Shown one piece after another: positions 12,201 through 26,054 of a stretch of 64,000 bases of DNA. Made by a program: the position numbers and the translations under genes. The notes below the pieces were generated by a model, which saw only the letters and a program-made list of their open reading frames with translations, had not been told where the DNA came from and ran no database searches. How positions within the stretch are numbered: position 1 is the first letter of the stretch; each line of letters begins with the position of its first letter. The stretch spans positions 33,777,912-33,841,911 of the forward strand of contig OZ026848.1 of assembly GCA_964023205.1 (NCBI GenBank). Direction: 5' to 3'. Source of the stretch: Lutraria lutraria (taxonomy: Eukaryota > Mollusca > Bivalvia > Venerida > Mactridae).

Positions 12201-15200
12201 TCGGGACCTGGACTAATGTGTGTACAGCTGACTGATCTCAAGTTTTATAAGCTCGGGACCTGGACTAATGTGTGTACAGCTGACTGATCTCAAGTTTTAT
12301 AAGCTCGGGACCTGGACTAATGTGTGTACAGCTGACTGATCTCAAGTTTTATAAGCTTGTGACCTGGACTAATGTGTGTACAGCTGACTGATCTCAAGTT
12401 TTATAAGCTTGTGACCTGGACTAATGTGTGAACAGCTGACTGATCTCAAGTTTTATAAGCTCGGGACCTGGACTAATGTGTGAACAGCTGACTGATCTCA
12501 AGTTTTATAAGCTCGGGACCTGGACTAATGTGTGAACAGCTGACTGATCTCCAGTTTTATAAGCTCGGGACCTGGACTAATGTGTGTACAGCTGACTGAT
12601 CTCAAGTTTTATAAGCTCGGGACCTGGACTAATGTGTGAAAAGCTGACTGATCTCAAGTTTTATTAGCTCGGGACCTGGACTAATGTGTGAACAGCTGAC
12701 TGATCTCAAGTTTTATAAGCTCGGGACCTGGACTAATGTGTGAACAGCTGACTGATCTCAAGTTTTATAAGCTCGGGACCTGGACTAATGTGTGAACAGC
12801 TGACTGATCTCAAGTTTTATAAGCTCGGGACCTGGACTAATGTGTGAACAGCTGACTGATCTCAAGTTTTATAAGCTCGGGACCTGGACTAATGTGTGAA
12901 CAGCTGACTGATCTCAAGTTTTATAAGCTCGGGACCTGGACTAATGTGTGAACAGCTGACTGATCTCAAGTTTTATAAGCTCGGGACCTGGACTAATGTG
13001 TGGACAGCTGACTGATCTCAAGTTTTATAAGCCCGGGACCTGGACTAATGTGTGAACAGCTGACTGATCTCAAGTTTTGTAAGCTCGGGACCTGGACTAA
13101 TGTGTGAACAGCTGACTGATCTCAAGTTTTATAAGCTCGGGACCTGGACTAATGTGTGTACAACTGACTGATCTCAAGTTTTATAAGCTCGGGACCTGGA
13201 CTAATGTGTGTACAGCTGACTGATCTCAAGTTTTATAAGCTCGGGACCTGGACTAATGTGTGTATAACTGACTGATCTCAAGTTTTATAAGCTCGGGACC
13301 TGGACTAATGTGTGTACAGCTGACTGATCTCAAGTTTTATAAGCTCGGGACCTGGACTAATGTGTGTACAACTGACTGATCTCAAGTTTTATAAGCTCGG
13401 GACCTGGACTAATGTGTGAACAGCTGACTGATCTCAAGTTTTATAAGCTCGGGACCTGGACTAATGTGTGTATAACTGACTGATCTCAAGTTTTATAAGC
13501 TCGGGACCTGGACTAATGTGTGGACAGCTGACTGATCTCAAGTTTTATAAGCTCGGGACCTGGACTAATGTGTGTACAACTGACTGATCTCAAGTTTTAT
13601 AAGCTCGGGACCTGGACTAATGTGTGTACAACTGACTGATCTCAAGTTTTATAAGCTCGGGGCCTGGACTAATGTGTGTACAACTGATTGATCTCAAGTT
13701 TTATAAGCTTGGGACCTGGACTAATGTGTGTACAACTGACTGATCACAAGTTTTATAAGCTCGGGACCTGGACTAATGTGTGTATAACTGACTGATCTCA
13801 AGTTTTATAAGCTCGGGACCTGGACTAATGTGTGTATAACTGACTGATCTCAAGTTTTATAAGCTCGGGACCTGGACTAATGTGTGTATAACTGACTGAT
13901 CTCAAGTTTTATAAGCTCGGGACCTGGACTAATGTGTGTACAGCTGACTGATCTCCAGTTTTATAAGCTCGGGACCTGGACTAATGTGTGTACAGCTGAC
14001 TGATCTCAAGTTTTATAAGCTCGGGACCTGGACTAATGTTTGTACAGCTGACTGATCTCAAGTTTTATAAGCTTGTGACCTGGACTAATGTGTGGACAGC
14101 TGACTGATCTCAAGTTTTATAAGCTCGGGACCTGGACTAATGTGTGTACAGCTGACTGATCTCAAGTTTTATAAGCTCGGGACCTGGACTAATGTGTGTA
14201 CAGCTGACTGATCTCAAGTTTTATAAGCTCGGGACCTGGACTAATGTGTGTACAGCTGACTGATCTCAAGTTTTATAAGCTCGGGACCTGGACTAATGTG
14301 TGTACAGCTGACTGATCTCAAGTTTTATAAGCTCGGGACCTGGACTAATGTGTGGACAGCTGACTGATCTCAAGTTTTATAAGCTCGGGACCTGGACTAA
14401 TGTGTGTACAGCTGACTGATCTCAAGTTTTATAAGCTCGGGACCTGGACTAATGTGTGTACAGCTGACTGATCTCAAGTTTTATAAGCTCGGGACCTGGA
14501 CTAATGTGTGTACAGCTGACTGATCTCAAGTTTTATAAGCTCGGGACCTGGACTAATGTGTGGACAGCTGACTGATCTCAAGTTTTATAAGCTCGGGACC
14601 TGGACTTATGTGTGTTCAGCTGACTGATCTCAAGTTTTATAAGCTCGGGACCTGGACTAATGTGTGTACAGCTGACTGATCTTAAGTTTTATAAGCTCGG
14701 GACCTGGACTAATGTGTGTACAGCTGACTGATCTCAAGTTTTATAAGCTCGGGACCTGGACTAATATGTGTACAGCTGACTGATCTCAAGTTTTATAAGC
14801 TCGGGACCTGGACTAATGTGTGTACAGCTGACTGATCTCAAGTTTTATAAGCTCGGGACCTGGACTAATGTGTGTACAGCTGACTGATCTCAAGTTTTAT
14901 AAGCTCGGGACCTGGACTAATGTGTGGACAGCTGACTGATCTCAAGTTTTATAAGCTCGGGACCTGGACTAATGTGTGTATAACTGACTGATCTCAAGTT
15001 TTATAAGCTCGGGACCTTGACTAATGTGTGTATAACTGACTGATCTCAAGTTTTATAAGCTCGGGACCTGGACTAATGTGTGTATAACTGACTGGTCTCA
15101 AGTTTTATAAGCTCGGGACCTGGACTTATGTGTGTACAGCTGACTGATCTCAAGTTTTATAAGCTCGGGACCTGGACTAATGTGTGTACAGCTGACTGAT

Positions 15201-17734
15201 CTCAAGTTTTATAAGCTCGGGACCTGGACTAATGTGTGTACAGCTGACTGATCTCAAGTTTTATAAGCTTGTGACCTGGACTAATGTGTGTACAGCTGAC
15301 TGATCTCAAGTTTTATAAGCTTGTGACCTGGACTAATGTGTGAACAGCTGACTGATCTCAAGTTTTATAAGCTCGGGACCTGGACTAATGTGTGAACAGC
15401 TGACTGATCTCAAGTTTTATAAGCTCGGGACCTGGACTAATGTGTGAACAGCTGACTGATCTCCAGTTTTATAAGCTCGGGACCTGGACTAATGTGTGTA
15501 CAGCTGACTGATCTCAAGTTTTATAAGCTCGGGACCTGGACTAATGTGTGAACAGCTGACTGATCTCCAGTTTTATAAGCTCGGGACCTGGACTAATGTG
15601 TGTACAGCTGACTGATCTCAAGTTTTATAAGCTCGGGACCTGGACTAATGTGTGAACAGCTGACTGATCTCAAGTTTTATTAGCTCGGGACCTGGACTAA
15701 TGTGTGAACAGCTGACTGATCTCAAGTTTTATAAGCTCGGGACCTGGACTAATGTGTGAACAGCTGACTGATCTCAAGTTTTATAAGCTCGGGACCTGGA
15801 CTAATGTGTGAACAGCTGACTGATCTCAAGTTTTATAAGCTCGGGACCTGGACTAATGTGTGAACAGCTGACTGATCTCAAGTTTTATAAGCTCGGGACC
15901 TGGACTAATGTGTGAACAGCTGACTGATCTCAAGTTTTATAAGCTCGGGACCTGGACTAATGTGTGAACAGCTGACTGATCTCAAGTTTTATAAGCTCGG
16001 GACCTGGACTAATGTGTGGACAGCTGACTGATCTCAAGTTTTATAAGCCCGGGACCTGGACTAATGTGTGAACAGCTGACTGATCTCAAGTTTTGTAAGC
16101 TCGGGACCTGGACTAATGTGTGAACAGCTGACTGATCTCAAGTTTTATAAGCTCGGGACCTGGACTAATGTGTGTACAACTGACTGATCTCAAGTTTTAT
16201 AAGCTCGGGACCTGGACTAATGTGTGTACAGCTGACTGATCTCAAGTTTTATAAGCTCGGGACCTGGACTAATGTGTGTATAACTGACTGATCTCAAGTT
16301 TTATAAGCTCGGGACCTGGACTAATGTGTGTACAGCTGACTGATCTCAAGTTTTATAAGCTCGGGACCTGGACTAATGTGTGTACAACTGACTGATCTCA
16401 AGTTTTATAAGCTCGGGACCTGGACTAATGTGTGGACAGCTGACTGATCTCAAGTTTTATTAGCTCGGGACCAGGACTAATATGTGGACAGCTGACTGAT
16501 ATCAAGTTTTATAAGCTCGGGACCTGGACTAATGTGTGTACAGCTGACTGATCTCAAGTTTTATAAGCTCGGGACCTGGACTAATGTGTGGACAGCTGAC
16601 TGATCTCAAGTTTTATTAGCTCGGGACCTGGACTAATATGTGGACAGCTGACTGATCTCAAGTTTTATTAGCTCGGGACCTGGACTAATGTGTGGACAGC
16701 TGACTGATCTCAAGTTTTATTAGCTCGGGACCTGGACTAATGTGTGTACAACTGACTGATCTCAAGTTTTATAAGCTCGGGGCCTGGACTCATGTGTGTA
16801 CAACTGACTGATCTCAAGTTTTATAAGCTCGGGACCTGGACTAATGTGTGTATAACTGACTGATCTCAAGTTTTATAAGCTCGGGACCTGGACTAATGTG
16901 TGTACAGCTGACTGATCTCAAGTTTTATAAGCTCGGGACCTGGACTAATGTGTGAACAGCTGACTGATCTCAAGTTTTATAAGCTCGGGACCTGGACTAA
17001 TGTGTGTGCAACTGACTGATCTCAAGTTTTATAAGCTCGGGACCTGGACTAATGTGTGTACAGCTGACTGATCTCAAGTTTTATAAGCTCGGGACCTGGA
17101 CTAATGTGTGTACAACTGACTGATCTCAAGTTTTATAAGCTCGGGACCTGGACTAATGTGTGTACAACTGACTGATCTCAAGTTTTATAAGCTTGTGACC
17201 TGGACAAATGCGTGTACAACTGACTGATCTGAAGTTTTATAAGCTTGTGACCTGGACTAATGTGTGTACAACTGACTGATCTCAAGTTTTATAAGCTCGG
17301 GACTTGGACTAATGTGTGTACAACTGACTGATCTCAAGTTTTATAAGCTCGGGACCTGGACTAATGTGTGTACAACTGACTGATCTCAAGTTTTATAAGC
17401 TCGGGACCTGGACTAATGTGTGTACAACTGACTGATCTCAAGTTTTATAAGCTCGGGACCTGGACTAATGTGTGTACAACTGACTGATCTCAAGTTTTAT
17501 AAGCTCGGGACCTGGACTAATGTGTGTACAACTGACTGATCTCAAGTTTTATAAGCTCGGGACCTGGACTAATGTGTGTACAACTGACTGATCTCAAGTT
17601 TTATAAGCTCGGGACCTGGACTAATGTGTGTACAACTGACTGATCTCAAGTTTTATAAGCTCGGGACCTGGACTAATGTGTGTACAACTGACTGATCTCA
17701 AGTTTTATAAGCTCGGGACCTGGACTAATGTGTG
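9259..17734. repeat. 8.5-kb tandem duplication, left copy (163 monomers)
   Basis: The left copy of a two-copy tandem unit; its partner is 17,735-26,054. Matching landmarks, left to right: CTCCAG 9,380/17,856, TGAAAAG 9,466/17,942, CACG 9,953/18,429 and TTTTGTAAG 9,907/18,383, all 8,476 bp apart; then ACTGATT 10,511/18,831, ATCTTAAG 11,091/19,411, GACCTTGA 15,011/23,331, ACTGGTC 15,091/23,411, GATATC near 16,500/24,820 and the marker trio 17,161/25,481, all 8,320 bp apart. The 156-bp change is three monomers lost from the right copy. Inside the unit, three sub-blocks of 61, 58 and 44 monomers are delimited by TTTTGTAAG. Confidence 0.92.
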
Positions 17735-20700
17735 AACAGCTGACTGATCTCAAGTTTTATAAGCTCGGGACCTGGACTAATGTGTGAACAGCTGACTGAT
17801 CTCAAGTTTTATAAGCTCGGGACCTGGACTAATGTGTGAACAGCTGACTGATCTCCAGTTTTATAAGCTCGGGACCTGGACTAATGTGTGTACAGCTGAC
17901 TGATCTCAAGTTTTATAAGCTCGGGACCTGGACTAATGTGTGAAAAGCTGACTGATCTCAAGTTTTATTAGCTCGGGACCTGGACTAATGTGTGAACAGC
18001 TGACTGATCTCAAGTTTTATAAGCTCGGGACCTGGACTAATGTGTGAACAGCTGACTGATCTCAAGTTTTATAAGCTCGGGACCTGGACTAATGTGTGAA
18101 CAGCTGACTGATCTCAAGTTTTATAAGCTCGGGACCTGGACTAATGTGTGAACAGCTGACTGATCTCAAGTTTTATAAGCTCGGGACCTGGACTAATGTG
18201 TGAACAGCTGACTGATCTCAAGTTTTATAAGCTCGGGACCTGGACTAATGTGTGAACAGCTGACTGATCTCAAGTTTTATAAGCTCGGGACCTGGACTAA
18301 TGTGTGGACAGCTGACTGATCTCAAGTTTTATAAGCCCGGGACCTGGACTAATGTGTGAACAGCTGACTGATCTCAAGTTTTGTAAGCTCGGGACCTGGA
18401 CTAATGTGTGAACAGCTGACTGATCTCACGTTTTATAAGCTCGGGACCTGGACTAATGTGTGTACAACTGACTGATCTCAAGTTTTATAAGCTCGGGACC
18501 TGGACTAATGTGTGTACAGCTGACTGATCTCAAGTTTTATAAGCTCGGGACCTGGACTAATGTGTGTATAACTGACTGATCTCAAGTTTTATAAGCTCGG
18601 GACCTGGACTAATGTGTGTACAGCTGACTGATCTCAAGTTTTATAAGCTCGGGACCTGGACTAATGTGTGTACAACTGACTGATCTCAAGTTTTATAAGC
18701 TCGGGACCTGGACTAATGTGTGAACAGCTGACTGATCTCAAGTTTTATAAGCTCGGGACCTGGACTAATGTGTGTATAACTGACTGATCTCAAGTTTTAT
18801 AAGCTCGGGGCCTGGACTAATGTGTGTACAACTGATTGATCTCAAGTTTTATAAGCTTGGGACCTGGACTAATGTGTGTACAACTGACTGATCACAAGTT
18901 TTATAAGCTCGGGACCTGGACTAATGTGTGTATAACTGACTGATCTCAAGTTTTATAAGCTCGGGACCTGGACTAATGTGTGTATAACTGACTGATCTCA
19001 AGTTTTATAAGCTCGGGACCTGGACTAATGTGTGTATAACTGACTGATCTCAAGTTTTATAAGCTCGGGACCTGGACTAATGTGTGTACAGCTGACTGAT
19101 CTCCAGTTTTATAAGCTCGGGACCTGGACTAATGTGTGTACAGCTGACTGATCTCAAGTTTTATAAGCTCGGGACCTGGACTAATGTGTGTACAGCTGAC
19201 TGATCTCAAGTTTTATAAGCTTGTGACCTGGACTAATGTGTGGACAGCTGACTGATCTCAAGTTTTATAAGCTCGGGACCTGGACTAATGTGTGTACAGC
19301 TGACTGATCTCAAGTTTTATAAGCTCGGGACCTGGACTAATGTGTGTTCAGCTGACTGATCTCAAGTTTTATAAGCTCGGGACCTGGACTAATGTGTGTA
19401 CAGCTGACTGATCTTAAGTTTTATAAGCTCGGGACCTGGACTAATGTGTGTACAGCTGACTGATCTCAAGTTTTATAAGCTCGGGACCTGGACTAATATG
19501 TGTACAGCTGACTGATCTCAAGTTTTATAAGCTCGGGACCTGGACTAATGTGTGTACAGCTGACTGATCTCAAGTTTTATAAGCTCGGGACCTGGACTAA
19601 TGTGTGTACAGCTGACTGATCTCAAGTTTTATAAGCTCGGGACCTGGACTAATGTGTGGACAGCTGACTGATCTCAAGTTTTATAAGCTTGTGACCTGGA
19701 CTAATGTGTGAACAGCTGACTGATCTCAAGTTTTATAAGCTCGGGACCTGGACTAATGTGTGAACAGCTGACTGATCTCAAGTTTTATAAGCTCGGGACC
19801 TGGACTAATGTGTGAACAGCTGACTGATCTCCAGTTTTATAAGCTCGGGACCTGGACTAATGTGTGTACAGCTGACTGATCTCAAGTTTTATAAGCTCGG
19901 GACCTGGACTAATGTGTGAACAGCTGACTGATCTCAAGTTTTATTAGCTCGGGACCTGGACTAATGTGTGAACAGCTGACTGATCTCAAGTTTTATAAGC
20001 TCGGGACCTGGACTAATGTGTGAACAGCTGACTGATCTCAAGTTTTATAAGCTCGGGACCTGGACTAATGTGTGTACAGCTGACTGATCTCAAGTTTTAT
20101 AAGCTCGGGACCTGGACTAATATGTGTACAGCTGACTGATCTCAAGTTTTATAAGCTCGGGACCTGGACTAATGTGTGTACAGCTGACTGATCTCAAGTT
20201 TTATAAGCTCGGGACCTGGACTAATGTGTGTACAGCTGACTGATCTCAAGTTTTATAAGCTCGGGACCTGGACTAATGTGTGTACAGCTGACTGATCTCA
20301 AGTTTTATAAGCTCGGGACCTGGACTAATGTGTGGACAGCTGACTGATCTCAAGTTTTATAAGCTCGGGACCTGGACTAATGTGTGTATAACTGACTGAT
20401 CTCAAGTTTTATAAGCTCGGGACCTGGACTAATGTGTGTATAACTGACTGATCTCAAGTTTTATAAGCTCGGGACCTGGACTAATGTGTGTATAACTGAC
20501 TGATCTCAAGTTTTATAAGCTCGGGACCTGGACTAATGTGTGTACAGCTGACTGATCTCAAGTTTTATAAGCTCGGGACCTGGACTAATGTGTGTACAGC
20601 TGACTGATCTCAAGTTTTATAAGCTCGGGACCTGGACTAATGTGTGTACAGCTGACTGATCTCAAGTTTTATAAGCTTGTGACCTGGACTAATGTGTGTA

Positions 20701-23700
20701 CAGCTGACTGATCTCAAGTTTTATAAGCTTGTGACCTGGACTAATGTGTGAACAGCTGACTGATCTCAAGTTTTATAAGCTCGGGACCTGGACTAATGTG
20801 TGAACAGCTGACTGATCTCAAGTTTTATAAGCTCGGGACCTGGACTAATGTGTGAACAGCTGACTGATCTCCAGTTTTATAAGCTCGGGACCTGGACTAA
20901 TGTGTGTACAGCTGACTGATCTCAAGTTTTATAAGCTCGGGACCTGGACTAATGTGTGAAAAGCTGACTGATCTCAAGTTTTATTAGCTCGGGACCTGGA
21001 CTAATGTGTGAACAGCTGACTGATCTCAAGTTTTATAAGCTCGGGACCTGGACTAATGTGTGAACAGCTGACTGATCTCAAGTTTTATAAGCTCGGGACC
21101 TGGACTAATGTGTGAACAGCTGACTGATCTCAAGTTTTATAAGCTCGGGACCTGGACTAATGTGTGAACAGCTGACTGATCTCAAGTTTTATAAGCTCGG
21201 GACCTGGACTAATGTGTGAACAGCTGACTGATCTCAAGTTTTATAAGCTCGGGACCTGGACTAATGTGTGAACAGCTGACTGATCTCAAGTTTTATAAGC
21301 TCGGGACCTGGACTAATGTGTGGACAGCTGACTGATCTCAAGTTTTATAAGCCCGGGACCTGGACTAATGTGTGAACAGCTGACTGATCTCAAGTTTTGT
21401 AAGCTCGGGACCTGGACTAATGTGTGAACAGCTGACTGATCTCAAGTTTTATAAGCTCGGGACCTGGACTAATGTGTGTACAACTGACTGATCTCAAGTT
21501 TTATAAGCTCGGGACCTGGACTAATGTGTGTACAGCTGACTGATCTCAAGTTTTATAAGCTCGGGACCTGGACTAATGTGTGTATAACTGACTGATCTCA
21601 AGTTTTATAAGCTCGGGACCTGGACTAATGTGTGTACAGCTGACTGATCTCAAGTTTTATAAGCTCGGGACCTGGACTAATGTGTGTACAACTGACTGAT
21701 CTCAAGTTTTATAAGCTCGGGACCTGGACTAATGTGTGAACAGCTGACTGATCTCAAGTTTTATAAGCTCGGGACCTGGACTAATGTGTGTATAACTGAC
21801 TGATCTCAAGTTTTATAAGCTCGGGACCTGGACTAATGTGTGGACAGCTGACTGATCTCAAGTTTTATAAGCTCGGGACCTGGACTAATGTGTGTACAAC
21901 TGACTGATCTCAAGTTTTATAAGCTCGGGACCTGGACTAATGTGTGTACAACTGACTGATCTCAAGTTTTATAAGCTCGGGGCCTGGACTAATGTGTGTA
22001 CAACTGATTGATCTCAAGTTTTATAAGCTTGGGACCTGGACTAATGTGTGTACAACTGACTGATCACAAGTTTTATAAGCTCGGGACCTGGACTAATGTG
22101 TGTATAACTGACTGATCTCAAGTTTTATAAGCTCGGGACCTGGACTAATGTGTGTATAACTGACTGATCTCAAGTTTTATAAGCTCGGGACCTGGACTAA
22201 TGTGTGTATAACTGACTGATCTCAAGTTTTATAAGCTCGGGACCTGGACTAATGTGTGTACAGCTGACTGATCTCCAGTTTTATAAGCTCGGGACCTGGA
22301 CTAATGTGTGTACAGCTGACTGATCTCAAGTTTTATAAGCTCGGGACCTGGACTAATGTTTGTACAGCTGACTGATCTCAAGTTTTATAAGCTTGTGACC
22401 TGGACTAATGTGTGGACAGCTGACTGATCTCAAGTTTTATAAGCTCGGGACCTGGACTAATGTGTGTACAGCTGACTGATCTCAAGTTTTATAAGCTCGG
22501 GACCTGGACTAATGTGTGTACAGCTGACTGATCTCAAGTTTTATAAGCTCGGGACCTGGACTAATGTGTGTACAGCTGACTGATCTCAAGTTTTATAAGC
22601 TCGGGACCTGGACTAATGTGTGTACAGCTGACTGATCTCAAGTTTTATAAGCTCGGGACCTGGACTAATGTGTGGACAGCTGACTGATCTCAAGTTTTAT
22701 AAGCTCGGGACCTGGACTAATGTGTGTACAGCTGACTGATCTCAAGTTTTATAAGCTCGGGACCTGGACTAATGTGTGTACAGCTGACTGATCTCAAGTT
22801 TTATAAGCTCGGGACCTGGACTAATGTGTGTACAGCTGACTGATCTCAAGTTTTATAAGCTCGGGACCTGGACTAATGTGTGGACAGCTGACTGATCTCA
22901 AGTTTTATAAGCTCGGGACCTGGACTAATGTGTGTTCAGCTGACTGATCTCAAGTTTTATAAGCTCGGGACCTGGACTAATGTGTGTACAGCTGACTGAT
23001 CTTAAGTTTTATAAGCTCGGGACCTGGACTAATGTGTGTACAGCTGACTGATCTCAAGTTTTATAAGCTCGGGACCTGGACTAATATGTGTACAGCTGAC
23101 TGATCTCAAGTTTTATAAGCTCGGGACCTGGACTAATGTGTGTACAGCTGACTGATCTCAAGTTTTATAAGCTCGGGACCTGGACTAATGTGTGTACAGC
23201 TGACTGATCTCAAGTTTTATAAGCTCGGGACCTGGACTAATGTGTGGACAGCTGACTGATCTCAAGTTTTATAAGCTCGGGACCTGGACTAATGTGTGTA
23301 TAACTGACTGATCTCAAGTTTTATAAGCTCGGGACCTTGACTAATGTGTGTATAACTGACTGATCTCAAGTTTTATAAGCTCGGGACCTGGACTAATGTG
23401 TGTATAACTGACTGGTCTCAAGTTTTATAAGCTCGGGACCTGGACTTATGTGTGTACAGCTGACTGATCTCAAGTTTTATAAGCTCGGGACCTGGACTAA
23501 TGTGTGTACAGCTGACTGATCTCAAGTTTTATAAGCTCGGGACCTGGACTAATGTGTGTACAGCTGACTGATCTCAAGTTTTATAAGCTTGTGACCTGGA
23601 CTAATGTGTGTACAGCTGACTGATCTCAAGTTTTATAAGCTTGTGACCTGGACTAATGTGTAAACAGCTGACTGATCTCAAGTTTTATAAGCTCGGGACC

Positions 23701-26054
23701 TGGACTAATGTGTGAACAGCTGACTGATCTCAAGTTTTATAAGCTCGGGACCTGGACTAATGTGTGAACAGCTGACTGATCTCCAGTTTTATAAGCTCGG
23801 GACCTGGACTAATGTGTGTACAGCTGACTGATCTCAAGTTTTATAAGCTCGGGACCTGGACTAATGTGTGAACAGCTGACTGATCTCCAGTTTTATAAGC
23901 TCGGGACCTGGACTAATGTGTGTACAGCTGACTGATCTCAAGTTTTATAAGCTCGGGACCTGGACTAATGTGTGAACAGCTGACTGATCTCAAGTTTTAT
24001 TAGCTCGGGACCTGGACTAATGTGTGAACAGCTGACTGATCTCAAGTTTTATAAGCTCGGGACCTGGACTAATGTGTGAACAGCTGACTGATCTCAAGTT
24101 TTATAAGCTCGGGACCTGGACTAATGTGTGAACAGCTGACTGATCTCAAGTTTTATAAGCTCGGGACCTGGACTAATGTGTGAACAGCTGACTGATCTCA
24201 AGTTTTATAAGCTCGGGACCTGGACTAATGTGTGAACAGCTGACTGATCTCAAGTTTTATAAGCTCGGGACCTGGACTAATGTGTGAACAGCTGACTGAT
24301 CTCAAGTTTTATAAGCTCGGGACCTGGACTAATGTGTGGACAGCTGACTGATCTCAAGTTTTATAAGCCCGGGACCTGGACTAATGTGTGAACAGCTGAC
24401 TGATCTCAAGTTTTGTAAGCTCGGGACCTGGACTAATGTGTGAACAGCTGACTGATCTCAAGTTTTATAAGCTCGGGACCTGGACTAATGTGTGTACAAC
24501 TGACTGATCTCAAGTTTTATAAGCTCGGGACCTGGACTAATGTGTGTACAGCTGACTGATCTCAAGTTTTATAAGCTCGGGACCTGGACTAATGTGTGTA
24601 TAACTGACTGATCTCAAGTTTTATAAGCTCGGGACCTGGACTAATGTGTGTACAGCTGACTGATCTCAAGTTTTATAAGCTCGGGACCTGGACTAATGTG
24701 TGTACAACTGACTGATCTCAAGTTTTATAAGCTCGGGACCTGGACTAATGTGTGGACAGCTGACTGATCTCAAGTTTTATTAGCTCGGGACCTGGACTAA
24801 TATGTGGACAGCTGACTGATATCAAGTTTTATAAGCTCGGGACCTGGACTAATGTGTGTACAGCTGACTGATCTCAAGTTTTATAAGCTCGGGACCTGGA
24901 CTAATGTGTGGACAGCTGACTGATCTCAAGTTTTATTAGCTCGGGACCTGGACTAATATGTGGACAGCTGACTGATCTCAAGTTTTATTAGCTCGGGACC
25001 TGGACTAATGTGTGGACAGCTGACTGATCTCAAGTTTTATTAGCTCGGGACCTGGACTAATGTGTGTACAACTGACTGATCTCAAGTTTTATAAGCTCGG
25101 GGCCTGGACTCATGTGTGTACAACTGACTGATCTCAAGTTTTATAAGCTCGGGACCTGGACTAATGTGTGTATAACTGACTGATCTCAAGTTTTATAAGC
25201 TCGGGACCTGGACTAATGTGTGTACAGCTGACTGATCTCAAGTTTTATAAGCTCGGGACCTGGACTAATGTGTGAACAGCTGACTGATCTCAAGTTTTAT
25301 AAGCTCGGGACCTGGACTAATGTGTGTGCAACTGACTGATCTCAAGTTTTATAAGCTCGGGACCTGGACTAATGTGTGTACAGCTGACTGATCTCAAGTT
25401 TTATAAGCTCGGGACCTGGACTAATGTGTGTACAACTGACTGATCTCAAGTTTTATAAGCTCGGGACCTGGACTAATGTGTGTACAACTGACTGATCTCA
25501 AGTTTTATAAGCTTGTGACCTGGACAAATGCGTGTACAACTGACTGATCTGAAGTTTTATAAGCTTGTGACCTGGACTAATGTGTGTACAACTGACTGAT
25601 CTCAAGTTTTATAAGCTCGGGACTTGGACTAATGTGTGTACAACTGACTGATCTCAAGTTTTATAAGCTCGGGACCTGGACTAATGTGTGTACAACTGAC
25701 TGATCTCAAGTTTTATAAGCTCGGGACCTGGACTAATGTGTGTACAACTGACTGATCTCAAGTTTTATAAGCTCGGGACCTGGACTAATGTGTGTACAAC
25801 TGACTGATCTCAAGTTTTATAAGCTCGGGACCTGGACTAATGTGTGTACAACTGACTGATCTCAAGTTTTATAAGCTCGGGACCTGGACTAATGTGTGTA
25901 CAACTGACTGATCTCAAGTTTTATAAGCTCGGGACCTGGACTAATGTGTGTACAACTGACTGATCTCAAGTTTTATAAGCTCGGGACCTGGACTAATGTG
26001 TGTACAACTGACTGATCTCAAGTTTTATAAGCTCGGGACCTGGACTAATGTGTG
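17735..26054. repeat. 8.3-kb tandem duplication, right copy (160 monomers)
   Basis: Begins where a long run of TGTACAA monomers stops abruptly and TGAACAG monomers begin, corresponding to 9,259 in the left copy, and ends at the same point of the TGTACAA run. It is three monomers shorter than its partner because of a deletion resolved in the hybrid monomer at 18,773. Point differences from the left copy include TAAACAG at 23,661 (left copy TGAACAG), TGGACTAATG at 22,921 where the left has TGGACTTATG at 14,601, and CCTGG at 24,791 where the left has CCAGG at 16,471. The few differences over more than 8 kb imply a young duplication. Confidence 0.92.
18773..18824. repeat. Hybrid monomer at a three-monomer deletion junction
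   Basis: Bases 1-7 are TGTATAA but base 38 is G (CTCGGGGCC). In the left copy of the 8.3-kb unit these two variants sit in different monomers, TGTATAA at 10,297 and GGGGCC in a TGTACAA monomer at 10,453, exactly three monomers apart. The right copy therefore looks like a precise in-register fusion of the two, with the exchange between monomer bases 5 and 38 (18,777-18,810). It is direct evidence for homologous recombination between monomers three steps apart. Confidence 0.85.

Noticed and set aside
9259..26054. Assembly duplication artefact as the explanation of the 8.3-kb copies
   Set aside because: Not excluded, but the copies have private differences (TAAACAG at 23,661, the three-monomer deletion, CCAGG at 16,471), which argues against a simple false duplication of one sequence.
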